From positions 4,653,501 through 4,717,500 of the forward strand of contig NZ_CP067341.1 in the NCBI RefSeq assembly GCF_016638705.1: a DNA stretch of 64,000 nucleotides. Direction: 5' to 3'. Of the stretch, positions 9,049-17,777 are shown piece after piece (positions within the stretch are counted from its first letter, which is position 1; the number at the start of each line of letters is the position of its first letter). The DNA is from Lysinibacillus agricola (GTDB lineage Bacteria; Bacillota; Bacilli; Bacillales_A; Planococcaceae). A program made the translations under genes and the position numbers. The notes beneath the pieces are model-generated. The model searched no databases. It was given only the letters and a program-made list of their open reading frames with translations, and was not told the origin of the DNA.

Positions 9049-9369
9049 TTATATAGAAGAGCGGTAACTATTGAGAAGCTTCTTTTGCTTACTGACAAGA
9101 CTTAGTTTAACGGCAGTTTCATTTAATTCATTGCGTATTTCTAAATCGTATGCACTGTCCAAATAACTTGCCTCTATGTTATTGGGACGTTGCTGCTGAA
9201 ATTGTCCAGTGTTACTCATATGCTTTTTATCTTTATTTTTTTGCATACTATTTTTAAATTGTTGTTTCGGATTTTGTCCGAAATTGTGGCTTAAATCTCC
9301 CGCATGTAGATACTGTTGTTCGTTTCGAAATATACTACTAGTCGTTGCACTCACTCTAGAAGTCCTCAT
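9049..9369 (-). CDS. Small hydrophilic protein of unknown function
   Basis: 106 aa starting at ATG 9369 with a very strong ribosome binding site (AAAGGAGGG, 9-nt spacing), which argues it is real. It is rich in Asn, Gln, Ser and Lys with no signal peptide or membrane segment. The middle is QNPKQQFKNSMQKNKDKKHM and the C-terminal part (NNIEASYLDSAYDLEIRNEL) looks helical. An internal Met at residue 51 could give a 56-aa product. The composition recalls small spore proteins, but I do not recognise a family. Confidence 0.6.
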   Translation of the reverse strand: MRTSRVSATTSSIFRNEQQYLHAGDLSHNFGQNPKQQFKNSMQKNKDKKHMSNTGQFQQQRPNNIEASYLDSAYDLEIRNELNETAVKLSLVSKQKKLLNSYRSSI

Positions 9370-9469
9370 AAATAATTACCCTCCTTTACTTTTTATCAAC
9401 TATATAGGTATTTATATCGACATTATATGCTAGGATTTAATAACGTAGAACCAAATTACATAAAAATAA

Positions 9470-9524
9470 GAGAAAAGAGCTATCTTCAAAAGTGTTTATC
9501 ACTTTTTCTTATAACTCTTTTCTC
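9470..9524 (-). terminator. Hairpin terminator, probably of pncB-nadE
   Basis: A perfect 10-bp stem GAGAAAAGAG/CTCTTTTCTC with an inner AAGTG/CACTT stem. On the minus strand it is followed by TTATTTTTATG. It lies about 300 bp past the nadE stop, with a family B element between them, so the element may have separated the gene from its terminator. Confidence 0.6.
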
Positions 9525-9532
9525 AAATATTA

Positions 9533-9810
9533 CTCATCATCATAACGTGGGGTTGATTTCCGTTCCGACTGGCGCTTTGTTGTTGCTGTCGCTTCGCTTT
9601 CGCACAGATAATACATTGTTGCTGTCGCTTCGCTTTCGCACAGATAAAACATTGCCGATGTTGGTCACGAAGGCGTTATCACAGGACGTGATGGTTTTAG
9701 CCTTCGTTCCTCTATTGCTGATCCCGGAGGAGTCGCCCAGCCGTAACGAAGATCAACTTATATATATGGCATACGTTTTAACAAATCATCCCCAACTATC
9801 GATAATGAGA
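9533..9810. repeat. Family B fold-back element, copy B2
   Basis: Core ends are GTTGATTTCCGTTCCGACTG (from 9552) and GTCGCCCAG...GATCAACTT (to 9759). It contains two 36-bp units (GTTGCTGTCGCTTCGCTTTC each), then the hairpin module CGAAGGC...ATCAC/GTGAT...GCCTTCG. Flanks show the outer inverted pair CTCATCAT/ATAATGAG. The 151-codon ORF across it (9427-9882) is an artefact of the repeat. Confidence 0.8.
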
Positions 9811-9822
9811 CTCATATATACA

Positions 9823-10647
9823 TTACTTCCAAAAATCATCAAATATTGTAATTGGCATGTGACGTTTATGCTGAGAACGTAAATAGTGTCCTTCTAACGT
9901 TTTACGAGCTCCGTCAGGGATTTCCTTCCCTTCTAAATAATCATCAATTTGGTCATATGTTACACCAAGGGCTGCTTCGTCTGGTAATGAAGGTCGATTT
10001 TCCTCTAAGTCCGCAGTTGGTATCTTTAAATATAAATGCTCCGGGCAATCAAGTGCAGCTAATAACTGCTTACCCTGGTGCTTATTAAGACGGAAGATTG
10101 GCATTAAATCTGCACCACCATCCCCAAACTTCGTGTAAAAACCTGTAATTGCCTCGGCAGCATGATCTGTCCCTAGCACAACAGCATTATTCATAGCAGC
10201 AATAGAATACTGCACCTTCATTCGTTCACGTGCCTTTTCATTACCTTTTACAAAATCACTTACCTTAATACCTGCATTTACTAATGCTTGAATACTAGCA
10301 TCGACGGCATCTTTTATGTTTACCGTATAAGTTTTTGTAGGTTTTATATAGTCAATCGCATCCTGACAGTCCTTTTCATCAGCTTGCACACCATATGGTA
10401 AGCGAACAGCCCAAAATGAATACTTCGCTTCGCCCACCTCAGCATTTAACTCGTCAACCGCGAGCTGCGCTAGCTTACCAGTTAATGTGGAGTCTTGTCC
10501 ACCTGATATCCCAAGAACAAATCCTTTTACAAAGCTATAATGACGCGCATATTCCTTTAAAAAATCAATGGATTTGCGAATTTCCTCTTGTACATCAATA
10601 GTCGGTAATACACGTAATTCCTTAATGATTTCTTGCTGTAATGTCAT
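9823..10647 (-). CDS. nadE: NAD synthetase (ammonia-dependent)
   Basis: 274 aa, the standard length of Bacillus NadE. The PP-loop motif is GISGGQDST (about residues 46-54), with [20 protein letters not shown] in the NaAD/ATP site and a C-terminal [13 protein letters not shown]. It converts nicotinate adenine dinucleotide plus ammonia and ATP to NAD in the cytoplasm. The start is 21 bp after the pncB stop, giving a two-gene NAD salvage operon. There is no glutaminase domain, so ammonia is used directly. Confidence 0.97.
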   Translation of the reverse strand: MTLQQEIIKELRVLPTIDVQEEIRKSIDFLKEYARHYSFVKGFVLGISGGQDSTLTGKLAQLAVDELNAEVGEAKYSFWAVRLPYGVQADEKDCQDAIDYIKPTKTYTVNIKDAVDASIQALVNAGIKVSDFVKGNEKARERMKVQYSIAAMNNAVVLGTDHAAEAITGFYTKFGDGGADLMPIFRLNKHQGKQLLAALDCPEHLYLKIPTADLEENRPSLPDEAALGVTYDQIDDYLEGKEIPDGARKTLEGHYLRSQHKRHMPITIFDDFWK

Positions 10648-10668
10648 TTTGCCTTCACTCCTTACGTT

Positions 10669-12129
10669 TTACAATCGATTGACCATTTCACGTACTTCTT
10701 CAATATTGCGCATTTTATTATTCCAGCATTTTTGACTTAAATCGACTGGGTATTCTTCAGGATTCATGGCACGTTTATATTCATCCCATAACAACTCTAA
10801 ATTATCAGCTGCATAGTCGCGCATTTCTTCCAAAGTCGGATTTTGATAATTAATTTCACCATTTTTAATCACAAGCTGCTGTAAATTCTTTGCTTCAAAG
10901 TTCGTTACAAATTTTGATACGAATGTATGAACAGGGTGGAACATTTTAATGCGCTCCTCTGATTGAGGATTTTCATCTTGCATCGTAATGTAATCTCCCT
11001 CTGCCTTACCATTCTTTCTATCAATAATGCGATATACATTTTTTAGACCTGGCGTCGATACCTTTTCGGCATTCGCAGAAATTTTAATCGTATCTTCTAA
11101 ATGCCCTTCATTATTTTCAATAGCGACCATTTTATAAACAGCGCCTAAAGCTGGTTGGTCGTAAGCTGTAATAAGCTTTGTGCCTATTCCCCACACATCA
11201 ACTTTTGCACCTTGAGCCTTTAAGTTTAAGATCGTATATTCATCTAAGTCATTCGATACGATAATTTTAGCATTCTTAAAACCCGCTTCATCTAACATGC
11301 GACGAGCTTCTTTTGACAAGAAAGCTATATCTCCACTATCTAAACGAATTCCAATAAAATTAATTTTGTCACCAAGCTCCTTCGCCACTTTAATGGCTGT
11401 TGGCACACCTGATTTTAACGTATTGTAAGTATCCACAAGAAATACACAATCGCGATGACGTTTCGCATAGGCATGAAACGCATCATAATCATTTTTATAG
11501 GCTTGAACAAGTGCATGTGCATGAGTACCTGATACCGGTATATTAAAGAGTTTACCTGCACGAACATTACTAGTTGAAGCAAACCCACCTATAAATGCTG
11601 CACGCGTTCCCCAAATTGCTGCATCCATCTCTTGAGCACGTCGCGTACCGAACTCCATCGCCGCTTCATTTTTTATAATTTGTTTAATACGACTAGCCTT
11701 TGTTGCAATTAAGGTTTGGTAGTTCACAATGTTAAGTAATGCGGTTTCAATTAGCTGCGCCTCTACTAACGGTGCTTCAATACGGACAATTGGTTCATTA
11801 GCGAAAACAAGCTCTCCTTCCACCATAGAATACATATCCCCAGTAAATCGAATATTTTTTAAATACTCGATAAAATCCTCTTTATACCCAACCTCTTCAC
11901 GCAAATACGCAATGTCCGAATCACTGAAACGAAAATCACGTAAATATTCAAGCATTCTCTCTAAGCCCGCAAAAATAGCATAACCATTGCCAAAAGGTAA
12001 TTTTCTAAAATATAATTCGAAAACTGCTTTTCTATTATGTATACCATCCGCCCAATACGATTCTGCCATATTGATTTGGTACAAGTCTGTGTGTAGCGCT
12101 AAGCTATCATCTGCATAGTTTGATCTCAC
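10669..12129 (-). CDS. pncB: Nicotinate phosphoribosyltransferase
   Basis: 486 aa, matching the larger Gram-positive class of NAPRTases. Recognisable segments are LHTDLYQINMAESYWADG at the N-terminus, EFGTRRAQEMDAAIWGTRAAF and the phosphoribosyl-binding FIGIRLDSGDIAFLSKEAR. The C-terminal DLSQKCWNNKMRNIEE is typical. It makes nicotinate mononucleotide from nicotinate and PRPP, the first step of NAD salvage, followed by nadE in the same operon. No obvious operator was found in the 310 bp shared with the divergent glnK. Confidence 0.96.
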   Translation of the reverse strand: MRSNYADDSLALHTDLYQINMAESYWADGIHNRKAVFELYFRKLPFGNGYAIFAGLERMLEYLRDFRFSDSDIAYLREEVGYKEDFIEYLKNIRFTGDMYSMVEGELVFANEPIVRIEAPLVEAQLIETALLNIVNYQTLIATKASRIKQIIKNEAAMEFGTRRAQEMDAAIWGTRAAFIGGFASTSNVRAGKLFNIPVSGTHAHALVQAYKNDYDAFHAYAKRHRDCVFLVDTYNTLKSGVPTAIKVAKELGDKINFIGIRLDSGDIAFLSKEARRMLDEAGFKNAKIIVSNDLDEYTILNLKAQGAKVDVWGIGTKLITAYDQPALGAVYKMVAIENNEGHLEDTIKISANAEKVSTPGLKNVYRIIDRKNGKAEGDYITMQDENPQSEERIKMFHPVHTFVSKFVTNFEAKNLQQLVIKNGEINYQNPTLEEMRDYAADNLELLWDEYKRAMNPEEYPVDLSQKCWNNKMRNIEEVREMVNRL

Positions 12130-12345
12130 AAGAAACCCCTTCTTCCGCTTTGATAATTAGTCCTAGTATACACTATATACCCAAATTCTTGCGTATTACA
12201 TCCTTCTACTTTAATGTTAGATTTCCTCACATGAATAATCAGAAAATTTAGAACCGCACACAAATTAGACACATTTTTTAGTACCGCTTTCATTCCCCTT
12301 ATAAAAACCTTTTCAGCAAACTATTACGAATTCCGTAATATACTA

Positions 12346-12362
12346 TGTAACAAAACATAACA
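12346..12362 (+). promoter_or_regulatory. TnrA/GlnR-type box upstream of glnK-amtB
   Basis: TGTAACAAAACATAACA matches the 17-bp consensus TGTNA-N7-TNACA at every defined position. It is 80 bp before the glnK ATG and just upstream of a plausible promoter. TnrA activates ammonium-transport operons under nitrogen limitation in Bacillus, so the placement fits. Confidence 0.85.
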
Positions 12363-12380
12363 TAGATATTCAAAAAACAA

Positions 12381-12409
12381 TTGCACTGTTTTTCATACCG
12401 CTTTAACAT
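12381..12409 (+). promoter_or_regulatory. Candidate sigma-A promoter of glnK-amtB
   Basis: TTGCAC (12381-12386), a 17-nt spacer and TAACAT (12404-12409). It lies downstream of the TnrA-type box and 33 bp before the glnK ATG. The -10 is imperfect, as expected of an activated promoter. Confidence 0.5.
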
Positions 12410-12441
12410 GTAAATTAAACTTACACAAGGAGCTGGTATTG

Positions 12442-12783
12442 ATGAAAAAATTAGAAGCAATCATTCGTCCCGAAGTTTTCGGCGCCGTCAGGGACGGTCT
12501 TGCTCAAGAAGGAATTGCAGGGCTCAGTGTTTCTGAAATTGCTGGCTGCGGTCGCCAATTAGGACGTACAGGGTTATTTCGCGGAAATACCTATGAAATT
12601 GAATTTTTACCTAAGTTGAAATTAGAAATGATTGTTGATGACGAAAAAGTAGATCCTATCGTGAAAGTTTTATTACGTGATGCAGCAACCGGTAAGGTTG
12701 GAGACGGTAAAATCTTTATTTACCCGGTAGAACAAGCAATTCGTATCCGCACAAAAGAAGTCGGATCGATTGCAGTAGAATAA
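12442..12783 (+). CDS. glnK: P-II family nitrogen regulatory protein GlnK
   Basis: 113 aa. I start at ATG 12442 (AAGGAG nine bases upstream) rather than the overlapping TTG at 12439. The P-II signature is TGKVGDGKIFIYPVEQAIRI near the C-terminus. The T-loop region is GLFRGNTYEIEFLPK, with a Tyr near the usual modification position. GlnK binds ATP/ADP and 2-oxoglutarate, docks on AmtB and, in B. subtilis, also binds TnrA. The gene precedes amtB by 13 bp; B. subtilis has the reverse order (nrgA-nrgB). Confidence 0.96.
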   Translation: MKKLEAIIRPEVFGAVRDGLAQEGIAGLSVSEIAGCGRQLGRTGLFRGNTYEIEFLPKLKLEMIVDDEKVDPIVKVLLRDAATGKVGDGKIFIYPVEQAIRIRTKEVGSIAVE

Positions 12784-12796
12784 GGGGGCGATATAT

Positions 12797-14092
12797 ATGG
12801 ATGAAATAATATTATCTGTAAATTTAGTTTGGGTGATGCTCGGTACTATTTTAGTATTCTTTATGCATGCAGGGTTTGCGATGGTCGAAGCTGGCTTTAC
12901 GCGTTCAAAAAACGCAGTCAATATTATAATGAAAAACTTCCTTACTATTTCACTTGGCGGTATTGTCTATTTTCTATGTGGTTACGCTATTATGTTTGGT
13001 GATACAGCTGGCGGCATCTTCGGTACAAGTGGCTTTGCCTTACATGGTGTAGATGATCTTTCCTTCTTTATTTTCCAAACAATGTTTGCAGCAACTGGCG
13101 CAACGATTTTATCTGGAGCAGTGGCAGAACGTACTAATATTTTTGCTTACGTCGGCGTTATTATTCTCATGTCGCTTCTCGTTTATCCCGTTGTTGGCCA
13201 TTGGGTCTGGAGTGGTCAAGGTTGGTTAACAGATCTTGGTTTTATCGACTTCGCTGGATCTACCGTTGTTCACTTAACAGGTGCTATAGCGGCATTTGTA
13301 GCAGCGGTAATGGTTGGTCCACGTCTTGGTAAATATGAAAATGGTCATGTTAACGTTATTACAGGACATAGTATTCCATTAGGAGCTTTAGGGGTATTTT
13401 TACTTTGGTTTGGCTGGTTTGGCTTCAACGGGGCTTCTACATTAGCGGCTGATCCTGAACTTGTTCCTAGTGTAATTGCAAATACATTTTTCGCAGCTGC
13501 TGCTGGGGTTGTGGCTACTGCCTTTTATACGAAGTTTCGATATGGTCATATCGATGGCTCACTTACATTAAACGGTGCTTTAGCAGGGCTCGTAGGTATT
13601 ACCGCTGGTGCTGCTAATGTTAGTATTGTCGGTTCAATGATGATTGGATTAATTGCTGCTCCATTATTGGTCGAGGGCGTCCGCTTCATTGAATGGAAAT
13701 TAAAAGTCGATGATCCTGTTGGCGCGATTGCTGTTCATGGTATTTGTGGTGTTTGGGGTACTCTTGCAGTCGGCTTGTTCGATATTGGTGGTCAAGGATT
13801 ATTTTATGGAGGAGGCTTCAGTCTATTAGGCGTGCAAGCCATTGGGGTTATTGCTACAATTGCCTGGGTTAGCGTTTCAGTAGCAGCTGGTTTGTTTATT
13901 ATAAAAGCAATTGTGCCATTACGTGTTTCTGCTGAAGAAGAAGTCGCCGGCTTAGATGTCATCGAACATGGTGCTCCAGCTTATGAATTTCAAGATATTT
14001 TCAAAGGCTCTGCCGTACGAGGAGAAACATTTGCTCATCGTTTAACTCACTTCGGTAAAGCACATAACAATGTTCACGAAGAACATGTCTAG
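12797..14092 (+). CDS. amtB: Ammonium transporter AmtB/NrgA
   Basis: 431 aa with about 11 membrane segments. Family motifs are FFMHAGFAMVEAGFTRSKNA, the pore region GHWVWSGQGWL, DFAGSTVVHLTGAIAAFVAA and DDPVGAIAVHGICGVWGTL. The last two contain the conserved pore histidines. The cytoplasmic tail (about 385-431) carries VIEHGAPAYEF, the conserved C-terminal region that couples to GlnK. It follows glnK by 13 bp and is expected to be TnrA-controlled. It conducts ammonium/ammonia across the plasma membrane. Confidence 0.97.
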   Translation: MDEIILSVNLVWVMLGTILVFFMHAGFAMVEAGFTRSKNAVNIIMKNFLTISLGGIVYFLCGYAIMFGDTAGGIFGTSGFALHGVDDLSFFIFQTMFAATGATILSGAVAERTNIFAYVGVIILMSLLVYPVVGHWVWSGQGWLTDLGFIDFAGSTVVHLTGAIAAFVAAVMVGPRLGKYENGHVNVITGHSIPLGALGVFLLWFGWFGFNGASTLAADPELVPSVIANTFFAAAAGVVATAFYTKFRYGHIDGSLTLNGALAGLVGITAGAANVSIVGSMMIGLIAAPLLVEGVRFIEWKLKVDDPVGAIAVHGICGVWGTLAVGLFDIGGQGLFYGGGFSLLGVQAIGVIATIAWVSVSVAAGLFIIKAIVPLRVSAEEEVAGLDVIEHGAPAYEFQDIFKGSAVRGETFAHRLTHFGKAHNNVHEEHV

Positions 14093-14112
14093 TGTCGATT
14101 TTCCTTCAAAAA

Positions 14113-14157
14113 CAAGAATCTGCTCGGCATCCTATATATGTCATGCAGATTCTTTTC
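14113..14157 (+). terminator. Terminator after amtB
   Basis: Stem AAGAATCTGC/GCAGATTCTT followed by TTCC, 20 bp after the amtB stop. The remaining 140 bp before ogt hold nothing I recognise. Confidence 0.75.
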
Positions 14158-14297
14158 CAATTTGATTATCATCCAAGAACAGTTTACTCACCTGGATAGG
14201 CGTATTGATCAATTTAAGAGAAACTCTGCGCAATTGCCTGTCAGAGAGGAATCTACTCAATACGATGTTTAAACCACTTTAGACAAATCGCCTGTCT

Positions 14298-14798
14298 TTA
14301 GACTTTTTCTAGTTCAAGTAAAAATTCTTTCATAGCTAGTCCACTACGAAAACCTGTTAGCTTACCATTCTTTCCAATCACACGATGACAAGGAATAATT
14401 GCTAATATTGGATTAGCACCAATTGCACTACCTACAGCTCTTACTGCTTTCGGATTACCGATGCGGTGTGCAATATCTGAATACGTTGTAGTTGCACCAT
14501 ATGGTAGCTCCTTCAACGCATCCCATACCGCTAGTTGAAACGGTGTTCCTTTTACATGTATTGGCAAATTAAATTCAGTAAGTTCTTTATTAAAATAGGC
14601 AGTAAATTGCTTAACATAGCCCTGTAACTTTTCTTTATTCTCTTCAAATCGATAGCCTTTAAAAGGCTTTTTCGCCCACACTTCCACCTCTTCAAATGGC
14701 GCATTCGGTGTTCCGATATATACAAGACCTTCATCTGATGCAACGATATACATATTGCCTTGTACATATGTTAGTGTGTCTACATATAATACATCCAT
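14298..14798 (-). CDS. ogt: Methylated-DNA--protein-cysteine methyltransferase
   Basis: 166 aa. The active-site motif IIPCHRVIG (about residue 135) contains the acceptor Cys, preceded by the winged-helix region YSDIAHRIGNPKAVRAVG and followed by LTGFRSGLAMKEFLL. It removes alkyl groups from O6-alkylguanine by suicidal transfer to the Cys. It stands alone, with no Ada-type domain. The N-terminal half is weakly conserved, as is usual for the family. Confidence 0.95.
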   Translation of the reverse strand: MDVLYVDTLTYVQGNMYIVASDEGLVYIGTPNAPFEEVEVWAKKPFKGYRFEENKEKLQGYVKQFTAYFNKELTEFNLPIHVKGTPFQLAVWDALKELPYGATTTYSDIAHRIGNPKAVRAVGSAIGANPILAIIPCHRVIGKNGKLTGFRSGLAMKEFLLELEKV

Positions 14799-14904
14799 TC
14801 TCTATCCCCCTTAATTATAGCCTGAAAAATGTTAAATAACTTTAGCTTCCATTCGTTTCATGCTACAGTTATTTTACTTATTATTATAAAGGAGTTTTCA
14901 CTAT

Positions 14905-15636
14905 ATGAATACGTCATACGAGCCTGCTATTCACTTTCAACAGGTTAGCTTTTCAGCGAATGACAAGACGATATTAAATTTGATTACTGGATCATTCCCT
15001 AAAGGAAAAATCACAACATTAGTCGGCCCTTCAGGTGCTGGTAAAACAACTCTACTTAAATTGTGCAATGGACTATTATCACCTACAGATGGTCAAATAT
15101 TAATTGATAACCAACATATTTCTACATACGAGCCAACCGCTTTAAGAAGACATGTAAGTATGGCTCTTCAAGCAGCACCCATGATAGCAGGAACTGTATT
15201 TGAAAATCTTGCACTTCCTCGTTCGTTACAAGGAAAAAAGCTGACGGAGCAAGAGGCTATCCAATATTTACAAGATGTTGGACTTGATCAAAGCTTTTTA
15301 CAACGCCCTACAAATAAATTATCAGGTGGACAACGACAAAAAGTCTCTATTGCACGAACACTTATCAATCAATCCTCCATTTTATTATTAGATGAAATCA
15401 CATCTGCACTAGATCGTCAATCCGTTCAGGAAATTGAGACACTAATTGCTACAATTAATAAAAAATACAATGTTACAATGATCTGGATAACTCATAATTT
15501 ACAGCAAGCACTGTCAATCGGGCACTATACATGGGTTATGATGGATGGTGAGCTTATTGAAACAGGAAAAAGTTCCTTACTTAGCGCCCCTACAAATCCA
15601 CGTGTCTTAGAATTTGTACAGGGGGTGAATGCATGA
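14905..15636 (+). CDS. fetA: ABC transporter ATPase, FetA/YbbL-like
   Basis: 243 aa. Walker A is GPSGAGKTT (about residues 40-48), the signature is LSGGQRQKVSIARTL and Walker B is LLLDEITSALD. It overlaps the start of a UPF0014 permease by 4 bp, the FetA-FetB arrangement described in E. coli, where the pair exports iron and protects against oxidative stress. The assignment depends on the partner, since the ATPase alone is generic. The upstream ribosome site is AAAGGAG. No Fur box was found. Confidence 0.85.
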   Translation: MNTSYEPAIHFQQVSFSANDKTILNLITGSFPKGKITTLVGPSGAGKTTLLKLCNGLLSPTDGQILIDNQHISTYEPTALRRHVSMALQAAPMIAGTVFENLALPRSLQGKKLTEQEAIQYLQDVGLDQSFLQRPTNKLSGGQRQKVSIARTLINQSSILLLDEITSALDRQSVQEIETLIATINKKYNVTMIWITHNLQQALSIGHYTWVMMDGELIETGKSSLLSAPTNPRVLEFVQGVNA

Positions 15637-16385
15637 CATATACAACACTATCTCTAACATTAATTTTTGTATTAATACCAATTATACTATCAAAAACTTT
15701 AAAGCTTGGACTCGAAAAAGATACAATCATAGCTACTATTCGTTCTATTATTCAACTGCTTGCAGTAGGTTATATTTTAAAATTTGTCTTTGATGCCCAA
15801 AGCTATATTTATATTTTCCTTATGATTGCTTTAATGATTTTAGTAGCGACATTAAATGCTCGTAAAAAAGGGAAAGGTATAAAAGGGATTACGTGGAAAA
15901 TAGCGTTAACTCTTATCGTGATAGAAGTTGTTACTCAAGGTGTTTTGCTCGGTTTTAATATTATACCAGCAACTGCGCAGTATATTATTCCGATTAGCGG
16001 CATGCTGATTGGTAATTCTATGGTTTTATCCATCCTATTTTTAAATCGTTTTACAGCAGAAATCACTAGTCACCATAATGAAATTGAGTTAATTTTATCG
16101 TTGGGAGGCACACCAAAACAGGCAATTCATCAACAACTAATCAATGCGGTAAAAGCAAGTATGATCCCTACAATTGAGAGCCAGAAAACTATTGGACTCG
16201 TTCAATTGCCAGGTATGATGAGCGGTCAAATTATCGGTGGTGCAGACCCTATTCAAGCGGTGCAATTTCAGCTATTAATCATTTTCGCCCTTCTAACGAC
16301 TGCGACATTATCGAGCATAATGATAGGTTTTTTAAGCTATCCTGCACTTTTTAACGAACGCATGCAAATACTTGAAATGAAATAA
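15633..16385 (+). CDS. fetB: UPF0014 membrane protein, FetB/YbbM-like iron exporter subunit
   Basis: 250 aa with about six to seven membrane segments. Family motifs seen are TIRSIIQLLAVGYILKFVF near the start, LIGNSMVLSILFLNRF in the middle and the strongly conserved ESQKTIGLVQLPGMMSGQII. It forms an exporter with the overlapping FetA-like ATPase. Substrate (iron or another metal) is inferred from the E. coli pair. Confidence 0.9.
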   Translation: MTYTTLSLTLIFVLIPIILSKTLKLGLEKDTIIATIRSIIQLLAVGYILKFVFDAQSYIYIFLMIALMILVATLNARKKGKGIKGITWKIALTLIVIEVVTQGVLLGFNIIPATAQYIIPISGMLIGNSMVLSILFLNRFTAEITSHHNEIELILSLGGTPKQAIHQQLINAVKASMIPTIESQKTIGLVQLPGMMSGQIIGGADPIQAVQFQLLIIFALLTTATLSSIMIGFLSYPALFNERMQILEMK

Positions 16386-16460
16386 TTGTTATATTGAAAA
16401 CAATATATATTTTCTAAATTATGTTATACTAAAAAGAAAAATGCAGTGAGGAGAATGACC

Positions 16461-17435
16461 ATGTTATTACGCGATTTTTTCATCCATTTATCTGAAAACC
16501 AACTATTAAATAGTACTGCAAAAAAATACGGTCTAAAATTAGGAGCGCAAAGTGTAGTAGCTGGTACAAATATTGAAGAAACGATTGCGAGCATCAAAGA
16601 GCTTAACGCACAAAATATCTCTTGCACAGTAGATAATTTAGGGGAGTTTGTTTCAACTGAAGAAGAAGCAACTAAAGCTAAAGAACAAATCCTTGCTGTT
16701 ATTGAAGCTATTCATGAAAACAGCGTTGATGCGCATATTTCGTTAAAGCCCTCTCAATTAGGCTTAGATATTGATGTTGATTTTTGCTACGACAATTTAT
16801 ATGAGATTGTAGAGAAAGCAGCAGCATATGATATATTTGTTAATTTTGATATGGAAGACTACGGTCGTTTGCAAACATCCTTTGATATGGTTGAAGAGCT
16901 ATCCAAAACATTTAATAATGTAGGCACTGTTATCCAATCTTACTTTTACCGCGCGAAAGACGATATTGAGAAATTCAAAGACTATCGTCTACGTATCGTA
17001 AAAGGTGCTTATAAGGAACCTGTGGATGTTGCTTTCCAAGATAAATTAGATATTGATTTAAACTTCATTGAGCTAATCGAATATCATTTACTACACGGTA
17101 AATTTACGTCTATAGCAACACATGACCATAATGTTATTGCACACGTAAAACGCTTTGTAGCTGACAATAATATTCCACTCGATAAATTCGAGTTCCAAAT
17201 GCTTTACGGTTTCCGTACAGACATGCAAAAAGAGCTTGCTAAAGAAGGCTATAACTTCTGTGTATATGTGCCATTCGGCGAAGATTGGTACGGCTACTTT
17301 ATGCGCCGTTTAGCGGAGCGTCCCCAAAATCTTAATCTTGTTACAAAGCAAGTATTTACGAAAAAAACGAACACCGTCCTTGCTGTAGCAGCAGGTGCAT
17401 TCGTTCTTGGACGTTTAACAAAACGTAAAAAATAA
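16461..17435 (+). CDS. Proline dehydrogenase
   Basis: 324 aa. I start at ATG 16461 because AGGAGA ends six bases upstream; an earlier GTG (16446) and ATG (16455) overlap that site. The TIM-barrel proline dehydrogenase fold is indicated by HISLKPSQLGL, FVNFDMEDYG, RIVKGAYKEP, IATHDHNVIAHVKR, EFQMLYGFR and YVPFGEDWYGYFMRRLAERPQN. It oxidises proline to pyrroline-5-carboxylate with FAD. The last ~20 residues (VLAVAAGAFVLGRLTKRKK) form a hydrophobic tail with a basic end, suggesting membrane attachment. No P5C dehydrogenase gene is adjacent. Confidence 0.92.
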   Translation: MLLRDFFIHLSENQLLNSTAKKYGLKLGAQSVVAGTNIEETIASIKELNAQNISCTVDNLGEFVSTEEEATKAKEQILAVIEAIHENSVDAHISLKPSQLGLDIDVDFCYDNLYEIVEKAAAYDIFVNFDMEDYGRLQTSFDMVEELSKTFNNVGTVIQSYFYRAKDDIEKFKDYRLRIVKGAYKEPVDVAFQDKLDIDLNFIELIEYHLLHGKFTSIATHDHNVIAHVKRFVADNNIPLDKFEFQMLYGFRTDMQKELAKEGYNFCVYVPFGEDWYGYFMRRLAERPQNLNLVTKQVFTKKTNTVLAVAAGAFVLGRLTKRKK

Positions 17436-17450
17436 GGTCCCACATAAAGA

Positions 17451-17485
17451 AGCCAGAAGCTTAATTGAATAAGCTTCTGGCTTTA
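17451..17485 (+). terminator. Terminator after proline dehydrogenase
   Basis: Near-perfect hairpin AGCCAGAAGCTTA/TAAGCTTCTGGCT followed by TTAATT, 15 bp after the stop. Confidence 0.85.
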
Positions 17486-17610
17486 ATTACTTTCCACAGG
17501 CACTAAGCTGCTTCCCTCACTGCTTGATTTCAGATTCTCAGTTTATTTGTTGTTCCCATAAGAGTAATTCCAATCATTGAGAGTTCGTAAAAAATGTGTA
17601 ATAAAAATAA

Positions 17611-17639
17611 TCAGTGGGGATGAAGAAAAGCCCCACTGA
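17611..17639. terminator. GC-rich hairpin, possible terminator
   Basis: Stem TCAGTGGGG/CCCCACTGA with an 11-nt loop and no strong T tract on either side. It lies between the terminator of proline dehydrogenase and the secreted protein encoded from 18332. Confidence 0.4.
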
Positions 17640-17647
17640 CACTGAAT

Positions 17648-17669
17648 CAATTACGCCTCGGCATAATTG
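17648..17669. repeat. 22-bp palindrome, copy 1
   Basis: Arms CAATTACGCC and GGCATAATTG around TC; one mismatch from a perfect palindrome. A related copy is at 33636-33657. Confidence 0.6.
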
Positions 17670-17777
17670 CGTCCGGAGCCTTAACTTCTTTCATCGGATG
17701 TTTGGACACCGTTGAAAAGTTCTTAAACCTTCATTCATCTCATCACTAATAGAGGTAGGAGACTTAAGAAGTTAAAA

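Noticed and set aside
9427..9882. 151-aa ORF
   Set aside because: Covers repeat element B2 and runs into the 3' end of nadE on the other strand; no ribosome binding site.
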